Source: Zeaxanthinibacter sp. PT1 (GTDB lineage Bacteria; Bacteroidota; Bacteroidia; Flavobacteriales; Flavobacteriaceae). From it: 64,000 nucleotides of DNA. The notes under the pieces are model-generated. The model saw only the letters and a list, made by a program, of their open reading frames with translations, had not been told where the DNA came from and ran no database searches. Shown piece after piece: positions 27,654-37,389 of this stretch. The position numbers and the translations under genes were made by a program. Position 1 is the first letter of the stretch. Every line of letters begins with the position of its first letter. The stretch covers positions 62,001 to 126,000 of the forward strand of contig NZ_JAQPCN010000005.1 in assembly GCF_028464225.1 (NCBI RefSeq). Reading direction: 5' to 3'.

Positions 27654-30464
27654 ATGCTTATAGCCAGGATCTCTGTCCTTTTACTCCTATCTTTTTCCTG
27701 CAGCGCCCTCCCGGCACAATTATTACCTCCTATACAAAATTTCACCCCTGGAATATATGGGGCTGAAAATCAGAATTGGGGCATCACCCAGGCGGAAAAC
27801 GGATTTATATACATCGCCAATAATAGTGGTCTGCTGGAGTTTAATGGCTCCGCCTGGCAATTATATCCTACCCCGAATGGCTCAATAATGCGGTCAGTAC
27901 AAACTGTAGGGAAAAGGATATATACAGGATTTTATATGGAGTTCGGTTATTGGGAAGCTGATGAAACCGGCAACCTGCAATATCAATCCTTGTCTAAGAG
28001 CCTATCCGAACCCTTGGTAGAAGATGAACAATTCTGGAATATCGCTGCCATTGAGAATTACCTGCTGTTTCAATCCCTGGAACGAATCTATATCCTGGAC
28101 ACCCGTGATGAAACGGTTACCATTGTAGATTCCAAATCTAAGCGGGCTCAATTATTTCTATTTGATGACAGCGTTTACTTCAACCGATCCGGGGAAGGGC
28201 TATACAGGCTTGTGAAAGGTAAAGCAGAACTGCTTAGCAATGCACCGGAAATCCTGGAAACTGAGATAGCCGGCTTGGTTACTTTGGAAGAAAAGCTAAT
28301 CCTAGTTACCAGCCGGGGCGACTTCTATGCTTTGAGAGAGGATGGCCTGGATAGCTGGAAGAATGCGAATTTGAGCGAGTTAAGGGATATCGAAATCTAT
28401 AGTACGACGCAACTTGAGGATGGAAGTGTAATACTCGGAACCATATCATCCGGGATATATCATATCGCGTCAGATGGTAGCATTATACAGAATATAGACA
28501 AAGAAAAAGGCCTTGCTAATAATACGGTATTGTCTATTTATGAAGACCGGGACCACAACCTTTGGCTGGGTATGGATAACGGGATCAGCATTCTGAATCT
28601 GGACTCACCTTTTAAAGAATTCAGTGATAAAATAGGGCGCCTCGGAGTTGTTTATGCTGCCCAGGTATTTAAAGGGCAGTTGTACCTGGGAACCAACCAG
28701 GGATTGTTCAGAAGACCGATTCAGGGAGACCTCCCATTTGAATTGGTCGATGGAACCACAGGTCAGGTATGGTGCCTTCGTGTCTTTGATGATCAGTTGT
28801 TCTGCGGCCATAATTCAGGTAGCTTTCTTATAGAAGATGGCAGGGCCCGACTGATTTCTGATTTGCCGGGAACCTGGGATATAAAGGAGATTCCCGGGCA
28901 TCCCGGCAGCTTATTACAAGGTAATTATAATGGCCTTAGTGTGTTGGAAAAACGTGGAGGCAATTGGGTTTTACGCAACAAGTTGAAGGGGTTTGAAATT
29001 TCCAGTCGCTTTTTCGAATTTCTGGACCCGTCAACTATCCTGGTCAACCATGAATATAAGGGGCTTTATACTTTAAATATCAATAGTGAGCTGTCTGCAT
29101 TGGATCAAAAAGACCAGCAGCCACCAAAAGGCATAGGGGCGAGTCTTGTGCGGTTCAATGACCAGGTATTGTACGCTTCCAATAACGGGGTGTTTCGATA
29201 TGATGCCGAGTCCGGAATGCTGCAGGCAGACACTTTGCTTACCCGGATGATGTATAGCGACGATGAACCCCCTATAGGTATACTGATCACAGAACAGGAG
29301 AATAATCGGCTATGGAGTTTTTCCCAGAATACCATCAGTTACATAAGCCCTGGAAATTTTGATAATCGGCCGCAGCTGACCCGTATCCCTGTTCCTGCTG
29401 ATTTCAGGAGAGGATTAGGGGTTCTTGGTTTTGAATGCATTTCACCTATCGGGCCGGATCGTTACCTGATCGGTTCTTCTAACGGTTATGTTACACTGGA
29501 CCTGGATAAGATCAGACCGGCAGAATATGAAGTGTACCTGACAAGCCTGGGAAATGAGTATTACGATAATTCTTACAAGAGGCAGCCACTGGAGTCCGGC
29601 TTGGAATTCCCGTACACGGATAACAATCTCCATCTGGAATTTGCGGTTCCCGAATATGATAAATACACAGAAGTCCAGTACCAATACCGTCTTTCAGGAC
29701 TCTATGATGAATGGAGCAACTGGTCTCGTGATTCCAAGGTGACATTTAATAACCTCCCTTATGGAAAGTATAGCTTTGAGGTTAAAGCCAGGGTAGGAGC
29801 CGACGTAACTCGTGAGACAGCGAGCCTGGATTTCGCGGTAAAGCGACCCTACTACCTATCTAATTTAGCGATTGCTATTTACGCCTTGCTGTTGCTTTTA
29901 GTCGGATTTGCCATTCATAAGATTTACCGAGGATATTACAAGAAACAACAAGCTAGGATCCTGCAAGAGAATGCAAAGAGGGAAAAGAGCAAGAAGATCA
30001 AAGCCAAAAGAAAGATCGTCCAATTAAAGAACGAGCAACTTAAGCAGGAAATAGAAAGTAAGAACAGGGAGCTTGCAGCCTCTACCATGAGCCTGATCAA
30101 AAAGAACGAGTTACTCAACAAGCTGAAGTCCGAATTAACAGCTGTAGGAGACGACCCCAAGATCAAATCTGTAATCCGAACCATCAACCGCAATATTAAT
30201 AATGAAGATGACTGGAAAATATTTGAAGAGGCATTTAACAATGCGGACAAGGACTTTCTAAAAAGGATAAAAGAAATTCACCCGGAATTAACCTCGAATG
30301 ACCTGCGCCTGTGTGCCTACCTCAGGTTGAATTTAAGCTCTAAGGAAATAGCGCCTTTACTCAATATATCGGTTAGAAGTGTGGAGGTAAAACGCTACCG
30401 TTTGCGTAAAAAAATGAGCCTGCCTCGAGAAAATAGCCTTTCTGACTACATTCTCTCTGTCTGA
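27654..30464 (+). CDS. Membrane-anchored beta-propeller/Y_Y_Y sensor with LuxR-type HTH (PUL regulator)
   Basis: Protein of 936 residues. A signal peptide (1-21) precedes two-component-regulator propeller repeats (about 40-640; see IYEDRDHNLWLGMDNGISIL, given as EDRDHNLWLGMDNGISIL), a Y_Y_Y domain (about 650-725), one membrane helix (about 737-757), a charged coiled coil (765-830) and a C-terminal LuxR-type helix-turn-helix (about 878-936, LSSKEIAPLLNISVRSVEVKRYRLRKK region). There is no histidine kinase or receiver, so a periplasmic glycan signal would act directly on a DNA-binding tail. It lies just upstream of susC on the same strand, which marks it as the likely regulator of this PUL. Confidence 0.9.
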   Translation: MLIARISVLLLLSFSCSALPAQLLPPIQNFTPGIYGAENQNWGITQAENGFIYIANNSGLLEFNGSAWQLYPTPNGSIMRSVQTVGKRIYTGFYMEFGYWEADETGNLQYQSLSKSLSEPLVEDEQFWNIAAIENYLLFQSLERIYILDTRDETVTIVDSKSKRAQLFLFDDSVYFNRSGEGLYRLVKGKAELLSNAPEILETEIAGLVTLEEKLILVTSRGDFYALREDGLDSWKNANLSELRDIEIYSTTQLEDGSVILGTISSGIYHIASDGSIIQNIDKEKGLANNTVLSIYEDRDHNLWLGMDNGISILNLDSPFKEFSDKIGRLGVVYAAQVFKGQLYLGTNQGLFRRPIQGDLPFELVDGTTGQVWCLRVFDDQLFCGHNSGSFLIEDGRARLISDLPGTWDIKEIPGHPGSLLQGNYNGLSVLEKRGGNWVLRNKLKGFEISSRFFEFLDPSTILVNHEYKGLYTLNINSELSALDQKDQQPPKGIGASLVRFNDQVLYASNNGVFRYDAESGMLQADTLLTRMMYSDDEPPIGILITEQENNRLWSFSQNTISYISPGNFDNRPQLTRIPVPADFRRGLGVLGFECISPIGPDRYLIGSSNGYVTLDLDKIRPAEYEVYLTSLGNEYYDNSYKRQPLESGLEFPYTDNNLHLEFAVPEYDKYTEVQYQYRLSGLYDEWSNWSRDSKVTFNNLPYGKYSFEVKARVGADVTRETASLDFAVKRPYYLSNLAIAIYALLLLLVGFAIHKIYRGYYKKQQARILQENAKREKSKKIKAKRKIVQLKNEQLKQEIESKNRELAASTMSLIKKNELLNKLKSELTAVGDDPKIKSVIRTINRNINNEDDWKIFEEAFNNADKDFLKRIKEIHPELTSNDLRLCAYLRLNLSSKEIAPLLNISVRSVEVKRYRLRKKMSLPRENSLSDYILSV

Positions 30465-30470
30465 TCAAAC

Positions 30471-30510
30471 ACAACAATCTGTTGTAGCACCACAACATTA
30501 CCACAACATT
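30471..30510. promoter_or_regulatory. Phased ACAACA repeats, candidate operator upstream of susC
   Basis: ACAACA occurs at 30471-30476, inverted (TGTTGT) at 30480-30485, then at 30492-30497 and 30503-30508. The last two belong to a perfect 10-bp direct repeat, CCACAACATT, at 30490-30499 and 30501-30510, an 11-bp period. It starts 7 bases after the regulator stop and about 190 bases before susC. Operator function is inferred. Confidence 0.5.
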
Positions 30511-30570
30511 TTAGGAAATAATCATAGTTATGCCAAATATATGTATTACAGCACAATGCTTAGATGTCAA

Positions 30571-30578
30571 TATTTTTG
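30571..30578 (+). promoter_or_regulatory. Candidate -7 box for susC
   Basis: TATTTTTG, matching TAnnTTTG, 61 bases after the phased repeats and about 125 bases before the susC ATG. No clear -33 TTG, as might be expected of an activator-dependent promoter. Confidence 0.45.
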
Positions 30579-30702
30579 GGCTTTTATTGATTAGTTCGCA
30601 TTATTCTGGTCATTTTATTGATAATGTATGTTTTTTGTAGGGGTGAGATTAATTTGTTGAGTATTTCTTTTCAGTACATTGAGATTTCAAATACTACAAC
30701 AC

Positions 30703-33700
30703 ATGAAGCACATTTACGTATTGCTGTTGGTTTTTGCCACTTCGATGACCTGGGGTCAGGAATTCACACTAAGTGGTGTAGTGCGGGATGCTACATTAAA
30801 TGAACCTTTACCGGGTGTCAATGTTATTATAAAGAACACCACTCGCGGAACAACGACCGACTTTGATGGGAATTTCACAATTGATAATATTAAGACCGGG
30901 GACGTATTGGTTTTATCTTCCATTGGTTTCCTGGGTAAGGAAGTAACCGTGCAGGGTCCGGGTGCCATGACCATAATTCTGCAGGAGGATGTCAGTGCAC
31001 TGGACGAGGTCGTTGTAGTGGGATACGGAACGCAGACCAAAAAAGAGATTACCGGGGCAGTTGCCGTTGTAGGATCAGAAACTATAGAGGAACTCAATCC
31101 GACCCGGGTAGAACAAGCTTTACAGGGACAAGTTGCAGGGGTTCAGATCACTTCAGAATCCGGTTCGCCGGGTGCAGGCTCTAACATACGTATCCGTGGA
31201 ATCTCGACCAATGGTGATAACAGGCCACTTATCCTTGTTGATGGAAACGTAATTGAAGACCTGAGTGTAATCAACCCGGGCGACATTGAAAGCATTAATA
31301 TTTTAAAGGATGCCACTGCCGGAATATACGGTGTACGAGCGGCAAACGGGGTAGTATTGATTACGACCAAAACCGGTAAACGAAATTCAGATCTGCAATT
31401 CAACTATGATGCTTATGCGGGTTTCCAGGAAACTACGCGTAAAATCCCTGTGTTGAATGCTACGGAATATGCCCTGATCTTAAATGAGGCATTTACCGCT
31501 GGGGGCTCAGCAGCCCCTTTTCCGGATGTATCCCGTTTAGGCGAGGGTACAGACTGGCAGGATGAGGTTTTCCAGAAGGCTCCAATTATTAATCACAATC
31601 TTACCGTGAACGGGGGTAGCGAAAAATCGACCTATTCCTTCGGAAGTTCATTCCTTACACAAAACGGAATTGTAGGTGGACCCAAAGCTAATTTCAGGCG
31701 ATGGACAACCCGGATCAATTTTAACACCGAGCTATTTGAGAATTTTAAGCTGACGACCAATCTTCTATATACGGGGACTAACCGGAAGACCTTGCCGGAA
31801 AATGCATTGGGATCAGTGCTGTTCAACGCCCTTAATAATGCACCAACATTTAATGTTCGAGACCGGAACGGTAGTTTTACGTTGGCAGAAGGTTTGGGGA
31901 ATGAGGTGATCAACCCAATAGCGCAGGTGAGCAATACTTACAATGAGAACGACGTAGATAGGATCAGTGGTAAAATTGGTGGCAGCTATACTTTCTTCAA
32001 TGATTTTACGGTAGAAAGCAATTTCCAGTTTAATTACGCGGAGGTGTATAACAGGTTCTTTGCCCCGGAGGTATTCTATGGTTCAGGAAAAGTTTTCAAT
32101 ATAGACCGGAACTTTGTAGTTGAAGGAAAAAACCTTTTCAGGGATTTTACCTGGGATAACTTTATTAATTACGAAAAAACTATAGCCGAAGATCATAATA
32201 TACAAGCAACCCTTGGTATGTCTGTTTTCAAGACTACTGGGCTGTTCTCCGGGAGGACAGGCTTTGATATTCCGGATAATGATTTCCAGAATGCATTCCT
32301 CGCCAACTCTTCTGATGTAGTGGATAATTTCATTAATACGGCGGGGAAATTTGATTCGCGTCTACTCTCGTACTTCACCCGGCTACAGTATAACTATAAA
32401 GGTAAATACCTGTTATCAGGTATCATCCGGCGTGATGGGTCTACCAATTTTGGTCCCAGGAATAAGTTCGGTTATTTCCCTTCAGGATCTGTGGGCTATA
32501 TCATGTCTGAAGAAAATTTTATGCAGGATAGTGATATCATAAACTTCCTGAAGTGGAGAGCTAGTTATGGTATCGTTGGGAACGATAGGATTGGAGGGAA
32601 TGCCTTCCGTTCTGTCTTATCCGGTGAAGGAGCCTATGTCCTTGGCGGTGAATTATTATTCGGGCAGGCCGTGGGAGCTATCTCTAACCCCGAGATACAA
32701 TGGGAAGAACAAAAGACCCTGGATATAGGGGTAGATATGAAGCTCTTTAATAATCGCGTGGATATCACCGCAGACTACTTTAAGAAGCGTACCGAAGATC
32801 TGCTTGTGTCTCCTCCTGTTTCAGGGATACTCGGAGCAGCTGCACCGGGTTCGGGCTCACCCACGGTAAATGCCGGTACGGTAGAGAACAAAGGATTCGA
32901 ATTTGCCATAGGTTATAACAGTGATGCCTCTAAGGATTTCTATTACAATATTAACTACAACATGACCTTCCTGGAGAACGAGGTGATTTCTGTCAATAAT
33001 GGTGTCGGCTTTATTCCCGGAGGTTCCTTTGGAATTGGTCAGGATCCACCGGCCAGGATGGAAGATGGAAAACCCTTGGGTTATTTTTATGGATTACAGA
33101 CGGATGGAATCTTCCAGAACCAGGCAGAGGTAGACGCTCACGCCACCCAGGCTAACGCCGCCCCTGGTGACCTGAGGTTCGTGGATATAAACGGGGATGG
33201 AGTAATCGATTCCGGCGACCGTACAGACATAGGAAATCCAATCCCGGATGCAACAATGGGGCTCAACTTGTCTTTAAATTATAAGGCCATCGATTTTACC
33301 GCCTATGCCTTTGCGTCGGTGGGGAATGATATCGTTCGGAATTACGAAAGAAATCAACCTCGAGTAAACAGGTCAGTCTATACCCTGAACCGATGGACGG
33401 GAGAGGGGAGTACCAACACATACCCAAGGGTAACAACAGGAGCTACCTCCAATACCTTGTTCTCTGATTTTTATGTGGAAGATGGCTCCTTTGTTCGTCT
33501 TCAGAATGTGCAGGTGGGATATACCATGCCCCAAAAGATCGTTGAAGACATGGGCATTAGAAAATTGCGCTTTTACCTGTCTGCAAGCAATGTATTTACC
33601 TTGACAGAATATAAAGGATATGATCCCAGTGCTTCTTCCGGAGCTCCTATCGGAGCCGGGATAGACCAGGGTTTTTATCCCGTACCCAGAACCTATCTTT

Positions 33701-33723
33701 TAGGTGTAAATCTTAAATTTTAA
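30703..33723 (+). CDS. SusC/RagA-type TonB-linked outer-membrane transporter
   Basis: Outer-membrane glycan importer of 1006 residues from ATG 30703 (a TTG at 30679 extends the frame but the signal peptide MKHIYVLLLVFATSMTWGQ starts at the ATG). Order: CarboxypepD-regulatory-like domain (about 20-95, GVNVIIKNTTRGTTTDFDGNF split as GVNVIIKNTTRG and TTTDFDGNFT), plug domain with the SusC signature (ALDEVVVVGYGTQTKKEITG and SINILKDATAGIYGVRAANGV), then the 22-strand barrel ending in LLGVNLKF. It is followed after 4 bases by susD. It should transport beta-glucan oligosaccharides given the GH16 and GH3 neighbours. Confidence 0.96.
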   Translation: MKHIYVLLLVFATSMTWGQEFTLSGVVRDATLNEPLPGVNVIIKNTTRGTTTDFDGNFTIDNIKTGDVLVLSSIGFLGKEVTVQGPGAMTIILQEDVSALDEVVVVGYGTQTKKEITGAVAVVGSETIEELNPTRVEQALQGQVAGVQITSESGSPGAGSNIRIRGISTNGDNRPLILVDGNVIEDLSVINPGDIESINILKDATAGIYGVRAANGVVLITTKTGKRNSDLQFNYDAYAGFQETTRKIPVLNATEYALILNEAFTAGGSAAPFPDVSRLGEGTDWQDEVFQKAPIINHNLTVNGGSEKSTYSFGSSFLTQNGIVGGPKANFRRWTTRINFNTELFENFKLTTNLLYTGTNRKTLPENALGSVLFNALNNAPTFNVRDRNGSFTLAEGLGNEVINPIAQVSNTYNENDVDRISGKIGGSYTFFNDFTVESNFQFNYAEVYNRFFAPEVFYGSGKVFNIDRNFVVEGKNLFRDFTWDNFINYEKTIAEDHNIQATLGMSVFKTTGLFSGRTGFDIPDNDFQNAFLANSSDVVDNFINTAGKFDSRLLSYFTRLQYNYKGKYLLSGIIRRDGSTNFGPRNKFGYFPSGSVGYIMSEENFMQDSDIINFLKWRASYGIVGNDRIGGNAFRSVLSGEGAYVLGGELLFGQAVGAISNPEIQWEEQKTLDIGVDMKLFNNRVDITADYFKKRTEDLLVSPPVSGILGAAAPGSGSPTVNAGTVENKGFEFAIGYNSDASKDFYYNINYNMTFLENEVISVNNGVGFIPGGSFGIGQDPPARMEDGKPLGYFYGLQTDGIFQNQAEVDAHATQANAAPGDLRFVDINGDGVIDSGDRTDIGNPIPDATMGLNLSLNYKAIDFTAYAFASVGNDIVRNYERNQPRVNRSVYTLNRWTGEGSTNTYPRVTTGATSNTLFSDFYVEDGSFVRLQNVQVGYTMPQKIVEDMGIRKLRFYLSASNVFTLTEYKGYDPSASSGAPIGAGIDQGFYPVPRTYLLGVNLKF

Positions 33724-33727
33724 AACT

Positions 33728-35200
33728 ATGAAGATCCGCAATACCATTTTGAGAAATACGATGCTCTTCTGTCTGTTGACGATGTTGCCGTTCTCCTGTA
33801 GTGATGATTTTGTAGACGTGGCCTCTTTTGATGAGGATTCTGAAAGTTTTTTTAATACGGAGGAGGATTACCAGAGTGCACTGATAGCCGCATATGATCT
33901 TCTGCAATCTACTTACATCAACGTCATGCTGGGTGAGATCGCTTCGGATAACACTTTGGCCGGGGGAGAATCCGCTACAGATGTACCCGGCATACAGGAA
34001 ATAGATAACATGACCCATACCCCCGTAAATGCCCAGCTCAGGGACATTTGGAGCTGGATGTTCGCAGGAGTGAACCGGGCCAATTATATACTCGAATTTA
34101 AGGACAAGACCGATTTCCCCGGGAAAGATGAAGTACTTGCACAGGCTACCTTCCTGAGAGCCTATTACTACTTTGAACTGGTGAAATGGTTCGGCGATGT
34201 CCCCTTGGCCGTGGACCAGCGAATTCTATTCGGGGACCAGGATGTCATAGAGCGTACACCAAAATCTGAGGTCTATGCCCAGATCGAGGCCGACCTGCAA
34301 TTTGCGGCAGCCAACCTGCCTTATGTACAGGAGGAAACAGGCCGTGTTACCAAGGGTGCGGCCCAGGCACTGCTAGGAAAAGTATACCTCTACCAGGATA
34401 AGTTCAATGAGTCCGCTTCAGTATTGGAAGACCTGATTAATAATGGTCCCTATGATCTGATAGAGGACTACTCGACCATGTTTGAGAACGATAATGAAAA
34501 CAATATAGAGTCGGTATTCGAAGTACAATACACGGACATAGAAGGAGCCGGTTTTGGTTGCTTACAATGTAGCGAAGGTAATGTTGCCGTCGGTTTTAAC
34601 GGTATCCGGAACTATTCCGGACCAGTATTTGAGTCGGGCTTCAGTTTCAACGTTCCTGTACAAGAGGTGTACGATGCCTTTGAAGATGGCGATGAGCGCA
34701 GGGATGTTGCTATCTTGGATATAGAGGCCTGGGCCGCAGCAAACCCGGAAGTCTCCTATGTAGAAGGCTTTGAACATACCGGGTACTACAACCGCAAGTA
34801 TATCGCCAGGCAGGGTGACCTGAATACAGGGGATGCCAACCTTACCAACCCTAATAACTACAGGGCCATTCGTTTCGCCGATGTGTTATTAATGGCGGCC
34901 GAAGCAAATAATCGAGGAGGAATCAATGAGGCCAAGGCCCAGCAATACCTTAACCGGGTACGGAACAGGGCAGGGCTGGCGAGTATTACCCCCTCTGGCA
35001 GTGAACTTACGACCGCGATCTATAATGAGCGAAGGGTAGAACTGGTAGGCGAAGGTCATCGTTTCTTTGACCTGGTCCGAACAGGCAGGGCAGCACAGGC
35101 AATAGATGGTTTTACCGCCGGTAAACACGAGATCTTCCCGATCCCGTCCATAGAAATAGAATTAGCAGGAAATCGCTGGGAACAGAACCCCGGGTATTAA
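33728..35200 (+). CDS. RagB/SusD family glycan-binding lipoprotein
   Basis: Surface lipoprotein of 490 residues that caps SusC. The lipobox MLPFSC gives Cys24 and is followed by acidic SDDF, consistent with surface export. SusD-like helices and TPR-type stretches are seen (ATFLRAYYYFELVKWFGDVP, AAQALLGKVYLYQDKFNES, and the C-terminal YNERRVELVGEGHRFFDLVR), all standard for the family. Starts 4 bases after susC stop. Ligand specificity cannot be read from sequence but the context points to laminarin-type beta-glucan. Confidence 0.96.
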   Translation: MKIRNTILRNTMLFCLLTMLPFSCSDDFVDVASFDEDSESFFNTEEDYQSALIAAYDLLQSTYINVMLGEIASDNTLAGGESATDVPGIQEIDNMTHTPVNAQLRDIWSWMFAGVNRANYILEFKDKTDFPGKDEVLAQATFLRAYYYFELVKWFGDVPLAVDQRILFGDQDVIERTPKSEVYAQIEADLQFAAANLPYVQEETGRVTKGAAQALLGKVYLYQDKFNESASVLEDLINNGPYDLIEDYSTMFENDNENNIESVFEVQYTDIEGAGFGCLQCSEGNVAVGFNGIRNYSGPVFESGFSFNVPVQEVYDAFEDGDERRDVAILDIEAWAAANPEVSYVEGFEHTGYYNRKYIARQGDLNTGDANLTNPNNYRAIRFADVLLMAAEANNRGGINEAKAQQYLNRVRNRAGLASITPSGSELTTAIYNERRVELVGEGHRFFDLVRTGRAAQAIDGFTAGKHEIFPIPSIEIELAGNRWEQNPGY

Positions 35201-35221
35201 CAGATAATAAATTTTGAACAG

Positions 35222-37378
35222 ATGAAAAGTATAAAGCAATTAATCGCATTATTCCTGGTTGTGAACCTGTTTACTGCGTGTACACAAGAAGAGGTATCCT
35301 ATGCTTTACAGGATATATCTGCCCCGTCCAACGTTGAAGCCAGTTTTGATGTGGCCCAGGACGATTCAGGTGCAGTGACCGTAACTCCAACTGCGGCCGG
35401 TGCTTCAGTATTCAGAATTTATTGGGGCGATGTTGAAAACGAGACACCGGAAGAGGCGGCCCCGGGTGAAACGGTTACCCATGTCTATGGCGAAGGTGAA
35501 TTTACGCTGAGAATAGTCGCGGTAGGTCCAAGCGGGTTGACCAGTGAGTTGAGCAGGATTGTCAACATTACCTTTACCCCTCCGTCTAACCTGGCAGCCA
35601 ACATCTCGGTATCAGATACTAATCCATTCGAGATCAGTGTAGCGCCGACGGCAGACAATGCAACAGTATTTGATATTTATTACGGGGACGTGGAAAATGA
35701 AGAGCCAACCACTATTATGGCCGGGGAGACCGCCATATATGTATACGCCGAAGCAGGTACTTATCCAGTCAGGGTGGTCGCCCGTGGAGCAAGTGCCACA
35801 ACCGTGGAGGTGACCGAAGACGTGGAGATCACAGGGGCTGCTAATCCTATTTCCTTACCAATAACTTTTGACGATCCGGCAGTGAACTACGCCTTTGGAA
35901 CCTTTAATGGTGCTTCCTTTGAAGTCGTAGAGAACCCTGACCTAAGCGGAGCCAATACAGAACCTTCTAAAGTTGGTGCTATCACTAATTCCGGGGTTAA
36001 CTGGGAAGGTGGCGCATTTAACTTGGGTACCCCGGTAGACTTCAGCGGGGATAATAAGACGATCAGCATGAAGTTCTGGTCAACAGTAGCTGTCCCGGTG
36101 CTGTTAAAATTTGAAGGCGGGGTGAATGATGAACGGCAGAACGAAGTAACTGCCACTCACGGTGGTACCGGTTGGGAAGTACTGACCTTCGACTTCGCCA
36201 ATGATGCCGTAAAAAGCTTTATAGACGGAACGCAAGGTGTGGGAGAACCATTTGTACCCACCGGGCAGTATGCAACCATGGTTATCTTTATTGATGGCCC
36301 GGGAACAACGGCCGGCACTTTCTATATTGATGATATTGAACAGGAAGCCCCGGCAATGACAGCACTCGAAATACCTATTAATTTTGATGATCCCATGGTG
36401 GATTATGCCTTCGGAACTTTTAACGGGGCTTCATACGAAGTAGTAGATAACCCGGACCTGTCCGGAACGAATATGATAGCCTCTAAAGTTGGTGCGATCA
36501 CTAATTCCGGGGTCAACTGGGAAGGTGGCGCATTTAACCTGGGTAACCCGATAGATTTTAGTGGTGAAGACAAAATGATCACTATCAACTTCTGGTCTAA
36601 TGTACCTGTACCCGTACTTCTCAAATTTGAGGGGGGCGTTAATGGTGAGCGTGAGAATGAAGTTGTGGCTACCCACGGGGGTACCGGTTGGGAAGTGCTG
36701 AGGTTCAATTTCGCTACAGATGCGACCAAAAGTTTTATCGATGGATCGCAGGGAGTTGGTGAACCCTTTGTACCTACAGGGCAGTATTCTACTGTGGTCA
36801 TCTTTGTCGATGGACCCGGAACTACTGCGGGAACCTTCTATATGGACGATATCACACAGATAATTCCATCAGAGCCATTGGGATTACCGATCAGTTTTGA
36901 CAGTGAACTGGTCAACTACGACTTTGGAACCTTCAATGGCGCCAGTTACGAGGTGGTGGATAACCCTGACCTGTCAGGTGCAAATGCAGTGGCCTCTAAA
37001 GTGGGTGCAATCACCAATGCCGGTGTGAACTGGGAAGGTGGAGCATTTAATTTAGATACCCCGGTAGATTTCAGCGGTAGTAATAAAACCATCAGCATTC
37101 TGTTCTGGGCCAATACTCCCGTGCCGGTACTGCTGAAGTTTGAAGGAGGTATTAACGGGGAGCGTGAGAACGAGGTAACCGCTAATCACAGCGGAACCGG
37201 GTGGGAAGTACTCACCTTCGACTTCGCTAATGATGCTGTAAAAAGCTTTATCGACGGAAATCAAGGTGTAGGGGAACCATTTGTACCCACTGGGCAGTAT
37301 GGCACTATGGTTATTTTTGTAGACGGTCCGGGTACAACAGCAGGAACATTCTACATGGATGATATCACTCAACAATAA
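35222..37378 (+). CDS. Surface glycan-binding lipoprotein with two PKD-like modules and three tandem 170-residue repeats
   Basis: Lipoprotein of 718 residues (lipobox LFTAC, Cys20), placed where SusE/SGBP proteins sit in PULs. Residues 33-115 and 118-205 are PKD-like modules with FRIYWGDVENE and FDIYYGDVENE. From residue 212 three near-identical units follow (212-383, 384-554, 555-718), each starting (L/I)PI.FD and containing NYAFGTFNGAS, GVNWEGGAFNL, PVLLKFEGG, GTGWEVL and FYxDDI. They look like carbohydrate-binding (jelly-roll) modules. No catalytic motif. The first PKD-like module resembles the N-terminus of the following GH16. The probable role is multivalent capture of beta-glucan at the cell surface. 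Confidence 0.85.
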   Translation: MKSIKQLIALFLVVNLFTACTQEEVSYALQDISAPSNVEASFDVAQDDSGAVTVTPTAAGASVFRIYWGDVENETPEEAAPGETVTHVYGEGEFTLRIVAVGPSGLTSELSRIVNITFTPPSNLAANISVSDTNPFEISVAPTADNATVFDIYYGDVENEEPTTIMAGETAIYVYAEAGTYPVRVVARGASATTVEVTEDVEITGAANPISLPITFDDPAVNYAFGTFNGASFEVVENPDLSGANTEPSKVGAITNSGVNWEGGAFNLGTPVDFSGDNKTISMKFWSTVAVPVLLKFEGGVNDERQNEVTATHGGTGWEVLTFDFANDAVKSFIDGTQGVGEPFVPTGQYATMVIFIDGPGTTAGTFYIDDIEQEAPAMTALEIPINFDDPMVDYAFGTFNGASYEVVDNPDLSGTNMIASKVGAITNSGVNWEGGAFNLGNPIDFSGEDKMITINFWSNVPVPVLLKFEGGVNGERENEVVATHGGTGWEVLRFNFATDATKSFIDGSQGVGEPFVPTGQYSTVVIFVDGPGTTAGTFYMDDITQIIPSEPLGLPISFDSELVNYDFGTFNGASYEVVDNPDLSGANAVASKVGAITNAGVNWEGGAFNLDTPVDFSGSNKTISILFWANTPVPVLLKFEGGINGERENEVTANHSGTGWEVLTFDFANDAVKSFIDGNQGVGEPFVPTGQYGTMVIFVDGPGTTAGTFYMDDITQQ
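35855..37375 (+). repeat. Three tandem coding repeats of about 0.5 kb in the SGBP gene
   Basis: Units 35855-36370, 36371-36883 and 36884-37375. Similarity is clear at DNA level as well as protein level, for example around the GGTGTGGGAGAACC-type stretches near 36238, 36754 and 37268, so the expansion is fairly recent. Confidence 0.85.
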
Positions 37379-37389
37379 AAAGTAAGGCT

